From a bacterium 336/3 (GTDB lineage Bacteria > Bacteroidota > Bacteroidia > Cytophagales > Thermonemataceae): DNA of 64,000 nucleotides. How positions within the stretch are numbered: the stretch's first letter is position 1; every line of letters begins with the position of its first letter. The notes beneath the pieces were generated by a model. That model saw only the letters and a program-made list of their open reading frames with translations, was not told the DNA's origin and did no database searches. Where the stretch lies: assembly GCA_001281695.1 (NCBI GenBank), contig LJIE01000001.1, positions 3,495,521 through 3,559,520 on the forward strand, written 5' to 3'. The translations under genes and the position numbers were made by a program. Shown one piece after another: positions 35,364 through 43,000 of the stretch.

Positions 35364-35376
35364 AATCTTGCTCTTT
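35349..35376. terminator. Bidirectional terminator between sulP copy 2 and the T9SS protein gene
   Basis: AAAGAGCAGGA (35349-35359) pairs with TCTTGCTCTTT (35366-35376), an 11-bp stem with one G-T pair, overlapping the stop codon at 35361-35363 and followed by Ts. It lies between converging genes and can work for both. Confidence 0.75.
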
Positions 35377-36741
35377 TTATTGAATAATCAGCTTTTTGAT
35401 TAAAAACTCTTTACCATTAGAACATTTTATCAAATAAGTCCCTTTTTCCAGTTTACTTACATCTATTGTTATAGAATCCTGATTTTCTAAAACATAACTA
35501 TTGAGTACATCCCCCAAAATAGAACATAATTCTACTTTCCATGTATCTATTTTATTAACTCTAAACTCTATTTTAGAGTTTGCAGGATTAGGGTTGATGT
35601 GAATTTCTAAAGATTCTTGATTATTTTTTATAACATTGCTAATTGTTTTAGAATATTCAAAATCTCCATTTTTATCCACTTTTTTCAGACGATAATATGC
35701 TGTATTGACTTCTTTATCTATAAAGCTATATACCTGTAATATATTTCCATTACCTTTTCCTTTTATAATAGTTATTGGTTTAAAATTTCGTACATCTGTT
35801 GATTTTTCTATAATAAAATGCTCAAAGTTTATTTCTTGAGCTGTACTCCAAATTAATAAGACTTCATCTTTATCTCTTTTTTCAATTTTAAAGTCTATGA
35901 GTTGAACAGGCAATGGCGTACACCCCACAGAACTGGGTTGAGCTGTTGGTGCTGAGATGTCTCCACAACCATTTGTTAGAGTGGCAGAGCCTCTATTTCC
36001 ACTTCCTCCAATTGTACTGGCACTTGAGGCTCTACAAATATTGATATTGCTTGAACTTGTCAGAGGAATGTTATTGTTGATAGTGAAATTATTAGTATAT
36101 CTGATTCTTGCTGTTCCTGTAGAGCCACTACCATAAGTAATAGGATTGTTTTCACTCATATTATCCAATACAAAATTAGTCGTCCTAATAGTAGAGCCAT
36201 TTTCAATGCAAAAAGTCCTTACACCATTTCGTATCTGAAAAGCCCCTGAAGTTAAATACCCTCTATTAAAAAAATACCCTGTTTGATTATCATTTTGGGC
36301 AAAAATAACTGTTCCACTGATAGTTGCTTGAGCATCAGTAGCTGCATTGTAAAAATAATTCTCATTATTTTGAAACTCTAAATTGCCATTGATGTTTAGT
36401 GTTCCGTAATTTACAAGCGTTACACCATTATTTAAAGTAACATTGCTACTGAATGTTAAAGTTGCTGACCTTGTAATGATAATTGTTCCACTATTCAGAT
36501 TTGCACTTGTAATAGTTACATTCCCACAAATTATTAGATTTCCACCATTCAAGTTTAAACCACCAAAGCTACCTGATGTACTACAATGAAAAAATAGGTT
36601 TCCACTATTGATATTGGCATTATTTCCAAATGCTGTGCCACTACTTCCACAAGTGAGTGGATCAGTTGGTGGAGCTGGTGAACATTGACTTAAAGCTATA
36701 AAATCATGTAAAAAACAGATTATCAAAACAATCCATCTCAT
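35377..36741 (-). CDS. Secreted surface protein with T9SS type A sorting domain
   Basis: About 454 residues from the ATG at 36741 (MRWIVLIICFLHDF signal peptide). A reading seven residues longer is possible but puts charges before the signal. Residues about 25-270 are Asn/Gly/Thr/Ser-rich with repeating short strands (GTIIITRSATLTFSSNVTLN), suggesting a beta-helix. A region LPVQLIDFKIEKRDKDEVLL and IWSTAQEINFEHFIIEKS follows, the common Bacteroidetes linker domain. The C-terminal tail of about 80 residues (IHINPNPANSKIEF ... LEKGTYLIKCSNGKEFLIKK) is the T9SS type A signal. It is exported to the surface; the ligand or function is unknown. Confidence 0.87.
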   Translation of the reverse strand: MRWIVLIICFLHDFIALSQCSPAPPTDPLTCGSSGTAFGNNANINSGNLFFHCSTSGSFGGLNLNGGNLIICGNVTITSANLNSGTIIITRSATLTFSSNVTLNNGVTLVNYGTLNINGNLEFQNNENYFYNAATDAQATISGTVIFAQNDNQTGYFFNRGYLTSGAFQIRNGVRTFCIENGSTIRTTNFVLDNMSENNPITYGSGSTGTARIRYTNNFTINNNIPLTSSSNINICRASSASTIGGSGNRGSATLTNGCGDISAPTAQPSSVGCTPLPVQLIDFKIEKRDKDEVLLIWSTAQEINFEHFIIEKSTDVRNFKPITIIKGKGNGNILQVYSFIDKEVNTAYYRLKKVDKNGDFEYSKTISNVIKNNQESLEIHINPNPANSKIEFRVNKIDTWKVELCSILGDVLNSYVLENQDSITIDVSKLEKGTYLIKCSNGKEFLIKKLIIQ

Positions 36742-36867
36742 ATTTTTTTTAATTTTACACAAAATTACGTTATATTTAGTTTTTAATAAATCTGTTCATC
36801 GTGTTAAAACATTCATTCATCGAAAAAGTTAATCATAAAGACCTCTTATAAACCATCTCCAATTGCT

Positions 36868-37302
36868 ATGAAACTCTCCATAACAACCAACGTAACCAAA
36901 CCTTACAAAGACGTTTTCAGATTTTTTACCAAAGAATTATTTATAAAATTATCTCCTCCATTTCCAAAAGTCAAGTTATTACGATTTGATGGTTCTGAAA
37001 AACAAGATAAGGTAATTGTAGAATTAGACTTTTTCCTTTTTAAACAAGAATGGGAAAGTGTTATTACAGAAAAATCTGAAACAAAAGAAGAAATCTATTT
37101 TATAGATGAAGGTGTTAAACTTCCTTTTTTTCTAAAAAAATGGAAACATATCCACAGAATTATGAAAGATGGTGATAAAACAAATATTGTAGATGATATA
37201 GAGTTTGAAACACCTTTCAGACCTTTTGATATTTTGTTTTACCCAATTTTATATTTTCAGTTTGCTTACAGAAGACCTATTTATCAAAAGGTATTTGGTT
37301 AA
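36868..37302 (+). CDS. SRPBCC (START-like) superfamily protein
   Basis: 144 residues, soluble. The pattern ITTNVTKPYKDVFRFFTKEL at the start, then PFPKVKLLRFDGSEKQDKV, WESVITEKSETKEEIYFIDE, and TNIVDDIEFETPFRPFDILF is typical of ligand-binding SRPBCC proteins (coenzyme Q-binding/cyclase-like). A hydrophobic cavity ligand is expected but not identifiable. It has no close partner and is followed by the GC-rich hairpin element at 37332-37374. Confidence 0.75.
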   Translation: MKLSITTNVTKPYKDVFRFFTKELFIKLSPPFPKVKLLRFDGSEKQDKVIVELDFFLFKQEWESVITEKSETKEEIYFIDEGVKLPFFLKKWKHIHRIMKDGDKTNIVDDIEFETPFRPFDILFYPILYFQFAYRRPIYQKVFG

Positions 37303-37331
37303 AGAACCATTTATCTAATAATTTACGTATT

Positions 37332-37374
37332 GGCAACTATCAGCCCCGCTATTGCTAATAAGATATTGGTAGCC
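37332..37374. repeat. GC-rich imperfect hairpin element
   Basis: A 43-base block (GGCAACTATC ... GATATTGGTAGCC) that is visibly richer in G/C than the surrounding intergenic DNA. Its ends pair imperfectly (GGC/GCC, AC/GT, TATC/GATA with a mismatch and a bulge) around a CAGCCCCGCTATTGCTAA core. It lies between the SRPBCC gene and the 3' end of the minus-strand hydrolase gene. The shape recalls recombination sites such as attC, but the consensus RYYYAAC/GTTRRRY ends are absent. It may be a dispersed repeat or a terminator remnant; only one copy is in this window. Confidence 0.4.
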
Positions 37375-37379
37375 GTTTT

Positions 37380-38456
37380 TTATTTTGAAAGTACTTTTTC
37401 TTTCAACCACTCAGACATTGTGTCAAAATATCCGTCACATGGTGGCTGATATTTGTTGCTGTTTTCAATTGTTTCTTTCAATCCACCTGTTTTGCATCTT
37501 TGAAGATTATGATTACAGTCAGGGAAAGTCTTTATTGTTAATAAATTCTTTGATTTCCTCCCTATTGCATCTTTGTAAAGTGCAATTGTTTTCTTCCAAT
37601 TTACATTAGCGTCCTTTTCTCCAAAAATTGCTAGCACAGGACATTGAATTTTCATAAGCGTTCTACGAAAATTTGGCACATATATCATAAGTCCTGTTCT
37701 TTTGTCAAACTTATGACCTTCACTTATAAATTGTTTTTGTTTAGAAAGGTAAGATTCTTCAGTTTCTGAAGAACTATTTAAAAAAATCCAAAAAGAGTCT
37801 TTCCTCAAATTTTGTGTTGCTTTTTGATATTCAGCAAATGTTCCTCCTTCTCTAAATATATCATTACCTTGTTGCCATTCTGAAAGTAATAGTTTTATTT
37901 CAGTTTCACTTCTACCTTCAATTCTAAGATTTGTCTCAAACAAATAGCCAAAATTTTCCTTATCATCTGTTCCACTCACAGAAATCCAATAAGAAATTTT
38001 TGGATACTGTTGAATTACCAAAGGGCAAATCCATCCTGCACGACTAATTCCCCAAAGTCCAATATTGTTATATCCTGCAATATTTTTACTTTCTATTTCT
38101 TTAATTGCAGAAATAACCTCATCAGCACTACTTTGTACAGATTGATTTGGCTCAAAGTTACCTTCACTTTTTCCACAACCAGGTTTATCCCAAATGACAC
38201 AGGCAATTCCAAGTTTTACAAAATTTGAGCGTAAATCGTAATACCAATTTCCTTCCACAATATTACTTTTTCCGTAACCTTGAATAATTAAAACTATTGA
38301 AGTGGGTTTTTGCCCAGTTGGTAAGTCCAGAAGCCCACTAAGTTTCTTACCTTTATGAACGAACTCAAAACTTTCTGTTTTAATCTGTCCAAATACAGTG
38401 TTGAAAACGAATAATGTGAGGATGATAGAGGATAGAAATACTATATTTTTTTTCAT
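37380..38456 (-). CDS. Secreted alpha/beta hydrolase
   Basis: 358 residues. A signal peptide without lipobox Cys (IVFLSSIILTLFVFNTVFGQ) is followed by an alpha/beta hydrolase domain: SIVLIIQGYGKSN (oxyanion region), DKPGCGKSEGNF, nucleophile elbow WGISRAGW (Ser with Ala where a Gly is usual), acid in FGEKDANVNW and His in FPDCNHNLQR. It resembles periplasmic dipeptidyl-peptidase/esterase-type proteins of unknown substrate. The neighbouring genes are small and unrelated and the hairpin element lies at its 3' end, so it may be part of an accessory patch. Confidence 0.82.
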   Translation of the reverse strand: MKKNIVFLSSIILTLFVFNTVFGQIKTESFEFVHKGKKLSGLLDLPTGQKPTSIVLIIQGYGKSNIVEGNWYYDLRSNFVKLGIACVIWDKPGCGKSEGNFEPNQSVQSSADEVISAIKEIESKNIAGYNNIGLWGISRAGWICPLVIQQYPKISYWISVSGTDDKENFGYLFETNLRIEGRSETEIKLLLSEWQQGNDIFREGGTFAEYQKATQNLRKDSFWIFLNSSSETEESYLSKQKQFISEGHKFDKRTGLMIYVPNFRRTLMKIQCPVLAIFGEKDANVNWKKTIALYKDAIGRKSKNLLTIKTFPDCNHNLQRCKTGGLKETIENSNKYQPPCDGYFDTMSEWLKEKVLSK

Positions 38457-38485
38457 TTATTCAGTATTTTCCTGTTGGAACTATG

Positions 38486-38929
38486 TTAACCAACTTTAAA
38501 GATACGCATTATTTTTTTTCTTTCCTGCTGATTTTCACCATAATAAAATACTACTCTATATAATCCTTTTTTTACTCTACGTTTTTTTTCTTCATTATTT
38601 TCACATAAAGATTCTTCTAAATTCCATGTAAAAGTTACTTTTTCATTGGGAATCACTTCTTTTATGTCTGGTGGTGCTGGACATGCTCTCCCACAAGGGC
38701 AATAGGGAGTTTCTAGATTCATCCAAGTTCCATTTTTATTTTTTTCTATTTTTATTTGCATTGGGTCAAAAAGATATATGCTTCTTTTTGAGTTATTTAC
38801 AAGTTCATATTTTAATACTTTACCTCTTTTTACTTTTTTAGTTGCATAGATTTGAGGCTCTTGAGAAGTCTGTGCTAATATTGTCTGAATTAACATCATA
38901 GAACAGAAAGCTAATATGATTTTTTTCAT
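38486..38929 (-). CDS. Small secreted protein with Cys cluster
   Basis: 147 residues with a signal peptide (IILAFCSMMLIQTILAQ). The mature part has an Ig-like strand pattern (LKYELVNNSKRSIYLFDP ... GLYRVVFYYG) and a Cys cluster CPCGRACPAPPD near residue 80 that could be held by disulfides. It resembles secreted proteins with an intracellular-proteinase-inhibitor-like beta sandwich, but I do not recognise a specific family. It precedes the secreted hydrolase gene on the same strand by 29 bases, so the two are probably co-expressed. Confidence 0.6.
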   Translation of the reverse strand: MKKIILAFCSMMLIQTILAQTSQEPQIYATKKVKRGKVLKYELVNNSKRSIYLFDPMQIKIEKNKNGTWMNLETPYCPCGRACPAPPDIKEVIPNEKVTFTWNLEESLCENNEEKKRRVKKGLYRVVFYYGENQQERKKIMRIFKVG

Positions 38930-39034
38930 GGTTTATTCATCTAATTTTCACAATAATAATAAAATTAAAAAATCTTAAACAAGTCTTAAATAAACTTTAA
39001 GTTTTTATTAATGAATTTTATGGTGTAACTATTT

Positions 39035-39042
39035 TAGCTTTG
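39035..39042 (+). promoter_or_regulatory. Promoter (-7 element) for the large T9SS BNR/FN3 protein gene
   Basis: TAGCTTTG matches TAnnTTTG exactly and is followed by GCACAC. It lies 111 bases before the ATG at 39154, leaving a long 5' untranslated leader. The -33 region is weak. Confidence 0.5.
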
Positions 39043-39153
39043 CACACTTAACTTATTCAGTCTTAAGATAAAAAGTTGTTTCAATAACTTTATTATCCAT
39101 AGAAAGATATATATATTGCATTTATTTTTTAATTAAAATCACTTATAAACTAT

Positions 39154-42100
39154 ATGAAGAAAACATCCCCTACTATCCAAAAAATAGGCTTCGTATCATT
39201 TTTAGTATTGTTTGGACTCACATTAACTGTGATTTTTACAAATCAGAAAAAACAAAATGTTTCTACTGATAATATATCAAACAATATACAAAAAAAACTT
39301 GTGGAAACCAAGAAGCCACAAGAGACTCTACCCAAAGAATTGACGACTCAAGAGAAATATCTTGATGCTCAGTCAAACTTTCACATGATTGCCCAATCAA
39401 ATTTTGCAGATTTGGCAAGAATAGCTTATCAGAAAGTATTAAACAATCATAGATATTTTAAACATTCTGAGGAAGATATTGCTAAAATTATTCGTTCTAA
39501 GAGAGTTAAAAATATTCCAAATCATTCGGAAATCATTCAAGGAAAATCTAATGATAAATATAATAAAACTGACAGACCTGATTTGGCTTTAGAATATGAT
39601 AATATGCGAACTATGGATCCAGCTTTACAGTATGTTCCAAGAGAAAGATTATCAGTTGCTTATCAAGAAACAATGCGTCGCTTCCAAACAGAAGCAAGTA
39701 TTCCAAATGTAAACTGGTCAGAAAGAGGTCCCAATAATGTAGGTGGGCGTACAAGAGCTATCATGTTTGATCCTAATGATGTAACCAAAAGAAAAATATG
39801 GGCTGGTGGTGTTGCTGGTGGACTTTGGTACAACAATGATATCACCTCCAATACATCTGAATGGCAAAAAGTGGATGATTTTTGGGCAAATATGGCTGTA
39901 ACAGCTATTGCCTCCGACCCAAGCAATCCCCAAATATTTTATGTAGGAACAGGTGAAGGTTTTTTCAATGCAGATGCTGTACGTGGTGGAGGTATTTGGA
40001 AAACAACTAATGGAGGAACAAGTTGGACACAATTACTTAGCACTAGTACTGATAATAATTTTGCTTATGTTCAGGAACTTGCTGTAAGTCCTTCTGGTAT
40101 TATTTTTGTAGCTACAAGAGGTGTTTCATCAAGTAATGGTGGTATTTTACGTTCTATTGATGGAGGAACAAATTGGACAAGAGTACTTGCTCCTGGTTCT
40201 AATATTGGTGCAAATATAGCCTCTTTTTCCAACAATGCTGCCGATTTAGACATCGCAAGCAATGGAGATATTTATGCAAGTTTTGGAATATTTTCACAAG
40301 GAAGAATTTTTCGTTCTTCAGATAGTGGAGATAGTTGGACTGATATCACTCCTAGCACCAATTGCCACCGTATAGAATTAGCCGTTGCCCCTTCTACAAG
40401 TAGTGCAACCAATACGACCGTACTTTATGCAGTAGCAAGAGCCACTTCAGGAAGCGACAATGATGTAGCTTGGTTTAGAAAATCGACCAATGGTGGAGCC
40501 AGCTGGACTGATATTACAATCCCCCTATATTTAAGTCAAAGTTGTACAGTAAGTACAGCCCATTTTACAAGGAATCAGGCTTGGTACGATTTGTCTATTT
40601 CAATACATCCCACAAATCCAAATTTGGTATTGGTGGGTGGTGTAGATGTACATAGAACTATTGATGGTGGTACAACTTGGACCCCTATTTCTTATTGGAC
40701 AGGAGCATGCAAACCTTATGTGCATGCTGATATTCATAATATTGTTTTCAGACCTAATTTTACAAACGAACTATTAATCGCTTCTGATGGTGGTGTTTCT
40801 TATTCTAACAATGCAGGAGATAATGGAACAAGTGCTCCAAGTTTCAGTGACCGTAATTTAGGATATAATATTACTCAATTTTATGCCTGTGCTATACGTA
40901 ATGAAGCAGGGTCTAATAATTTTTTAGCAGGAGCTCAAGACAATGGTTCACAGCGTTATTCACAAGCAGGTATTAATGCTACTACAGAAGTAACTGGTGG
41001 TGATGGAGCATTTTGTTTTATAGACCAAAATAACAGCAATAGACAAATTACGAGTTATGTTTATAACAATTACTACCGTTCTACCAATGGAGGTACAAGT
41101 TTTAATACCCTAACCAGTAATAATACAGGACAGTTTATTAATCCTGCTGATTTGGATGATAGAGATGCTAGTACTTCTATTTTATATTCTTCTAGTGCTA
41201 CAAATCAATATTGTTACTATGATCTTATCAATGGTTCTTCTCAGCAAATTGTAACTGCCAGCATTGGAGGCTCAGTTTCAGCTATCAAAGCTCGTACAAG
41301 TACTGCAAACAGGATATTTTTAGGTACGTTCAATGGTGGAGTTTATATGGTTGAAAATGCAAATACTGCTTCACCAACTGTAACCAATATAGGTTCAGGA
41401 ATTACTTCTGTTGGAACAGTATCGAGTATAGATGTTTCTGGAGCAAATGATAATAATATTGTTGTTACTTACTCCAACTATGGAGTTAAATCTGTTTGGT
41501 ACACTAATAACGGAGGAACAAGTTGGATAAGTAAAGATGAAACTGGTTATGGTTTACCTGATATGCCTGTACGTTGGATACTGATCAATCCCAATAACCC
41601 TCAACAAGTTCTTTTAGCAACAGAGTTGGGTGTTTGGAGCACTAATGACATTACAGCAACCAACCCAGACTGGCAGCCTAGTAATCAAAGTTTAGCCAAT
41701 GTTCGTTGTGATATGCTCAAATACAGAACAGCAGATAAATTAGTAGCTGTAGCCACACATGCTCGTGGACTTTATACTTCAGATGTTTTTCAAGATATGC
41801 CTGCTCCACAAGCTCTCCCAGCAACAAGTATCACAGCCAATAGTTTTACAGCCAATTGGACAACTGTTACAGGTTCTGGAATTTCTTATCGTTTGGATGT
41901 TGCTACAGATAATAGCTTTACAAACATATTACCAAGCTATAATAATGTAACTGTAAACAGCACCAATCTCAATATCACAGGGCTTTCACAAGCTACTATT
42001 TATTATTATCGTGTAAGAGCTACCAACGGTACTATAACCTCTGGAAATTCTAATATCATTGCTACCAGTACTACCATACCAGCTCCCGTTGCTACTGCTG

Positions 42101-42909
42101 CAACAAATATAGATGTTGGAGGATTTTCAGCCAATTGGAATGCTGTAAGTGGAACAAATATTTCTTATCGTTTGGATGTTGCTACAGATAATAGCTTTAC
42201 AAATGTAGTTGCTAGTTCTTTCAATGCAACAGCTAATGGATTAACTCTAAGTGTAATTGGTTTAAATTCTAATACAGATTACTTTTATAGAGTAAGAGCT
42301 ACCAATGGATTACAAACATCTCCAAATTCTAATATTATTCAACTAAAAACAACAAATTTACTTGCTGTTGTAGCTACACCAGCCACAGATGTAACAACTA
42401 CAAGTTTTAGAGCCAATTGGAATCCTATCAATAGTTCAGGTTTCTCTTATCGTGTTGATGTTGCCACAGACAATAATTTTACAAATATGGTAGCTGGTTA
42501 TAACAATCGTGTTGTGAATGGATTGAGTCTGAATGTAACAGGTTTGACAACCAATACTGATTATTTTTATAGAGTGAGAGCTACCAATGGCACTATCACC
42601 ACGCCCAATTCCAATGTAATCAGTGTAACTGTTGGAGTAACTGCAATTTCTGATAATCTTTTTGGAAAGAATATTGAAGTTTATCCTAACCCAAGTCAAG
42701 ATTTTTGTATCATCAAGGTAGATGAATCGAGAGGAAATGTGTTTGGAATTGAGATTTATGACAATGTTGGTAAATTATTGGAAAAACTGGAAGCCAAAAG
42801 TCAAAATCAAGAAATTAAACTTAATATTCAAAACTGGAAAGCAGGGAAATACACTATTCGTTTACAACAAGGTGATAAAAAAGCAACTAAACACTTTGTG
42901 AAAATTTAA
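39154..42909 (+). CDS. Giant secreted BNR/VPS10-like, three-FN3 protein with T9SS type A tail
   Basis: 1251 residues. An N-terminal signal-anchor (IGFVSFLVLFGLTLTVIF) and a propeptide-like region (40-190) precede a beta-propeller part of about 190-870. This begins with WSERGPNNVGGRTRAIMFDP and contains repeated IWKTTNGGTSWTQL, ILRSIDGGTNWTR and IFRSSDSGDSWTD units, the Asp-box (SxDxGxxW) signature of BNR/sortilin-like proteins. Three FN3 domains (about 881-969, 976-1068 and 1072-1158) and a T9SS type A tail (about 1170-1251, IEVYPNPSQDFCII ... WKAGKYTIRLQQGDKK) follow. It is probably a surface carbohydrate- or protein-binding protein or glycosidase-like; catalytic residues were not identified. 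Confidence 0.9.
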   Translation: MKKTSPTIQKIGFVSFLVLFGLTLTVIFTNQKKQNVSTDNISNNIQKKLVETKKPQETLPKELTTQEKYLDAQSNFHMIAQSNFADLARIAYQKVLNNHRYFKHSEEDIAKIIRSKRVKNIPNHSEIIQGKSNDKYNKTDRPDLALEYDNMRTMDPALQYVPRERLSVAYQETMRRFQTEASIPNVNWSERGPNNVGGRTRAIMFDPNDVTKRKIWAGGVAGGLWYNNDITSNTSEWQKVDDFWANMAVTAIASDPSNPQIFYVGTGEGFFNADAVRGGGIWKTTNGGTSWTQLLSTSTDNNFAYVQELAVSPSGIIFVATRGVSSSNGGILRSIDGGTNWTRVLAPGSNIGANIASFSNNAADLDIASNGDIYASFGIFSQGRIFRSSDSGDSWTDITPSTNCHRIELAVAPSTSSATNTTVLYAVARATSGSDNDVAWFRKSTNGGASWTDITIPLYLSQSCTVSTAHFTRNQAWYDLSISIHPTNPNLVLVGGVDVHRTIDGGTTWTPISYWTGACKPYVHADIHNIVFRPNFTNELLIASDGGVSYSNNAGDNGTSAPSFSDRNLGYNITQFYACAIRNEAGSNNFLAGAQDNGSQRYSQAGINATTEVTGGDGAFCFIDQNNSNRQITSYVYNNYYRSTNGGTSFNTLTSNNTGQFINPADLDDRDASTSILYSSSATNQYCYYDLINGSSQQIVTASIGGSVSAIKARTSTANRIFLGTFNGGVYMVENANTASPTVTNIGSGITSVGTVSSIDVSGANDNNIVVTYSNYGVKSVWYTNNGGTSWISKDETGYGLPDMPVRWILINPNNPQQVLLATELGVWSTNDITATNPDWQPSNQSLANVRCDMLKYRTADKLVAVATHARGLYTSDVFQDMPAPQALPATSITANSFTANWTTVTGSGISYRLDVATDNSFTNILPSYNNVTVNSTNLNITGLSQATIYYYRVRATNGTITSGNSNIIATSTTIPAPVATAATNIDVGGFSANWNAVSGTNISYRLDVATDNSFTNVVASSFNATANGLTLSVIGLNSNTDYFYRVRATNGLQTSPNSNIIQLKTTNLLAVVATPATDVTTTSFRANWNPINSSGFSYRVDVATDNNFTNMVAGYNNRVVNGLSLNVTGLTTNTDYFYRVRATNGTITTPNSNVISVTVGVTAISDNLFGKNIEVYPNPSQDFCIIKVDESRGNVFGIEIYDNVGKLLEKLEAKSQNQEIKLNIQNWKAGKYTIRLQQGDKKATKHFVKI
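41881..42203 (+). repeat. 44-bp direct repeat inside FN3 modules
   Basis: The stretch 41881-41924 recurs without mismatch at 42160-42203. Both copies encode the same strand region (ISYRLDVATDNSFTN) of the first and second FN3 domain; the third copy (near 42440) has diverged. Confidence 0.85.
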
Positions 42910-42930
42910 GAGTACTTTTCTTTTCCATAA

Positions 42931-42987
42931 AAAACTTAGGATAACAAATACGAAAATTTTGTTTTTTGTGTTCTTATCCTAAGTTTT
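42931..42987 (+). terminator. Terminator hairpin after the BNR/FN3 gene
   Basis: AAAACTTAGGATAA (42931-42944) is complementary to TTATCCTAAGTTTT (42974-42987). The 14-bp stem encloses a 29-base loop containing a smaller A/T-rich stem. The T tract behind it is short, so efficiency is uncertain; it lies between the stop at 42909 and the next start at 43001. Confidence 0.6.
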
Positions 42988-43000
42988 CTTACTTTTTTTA

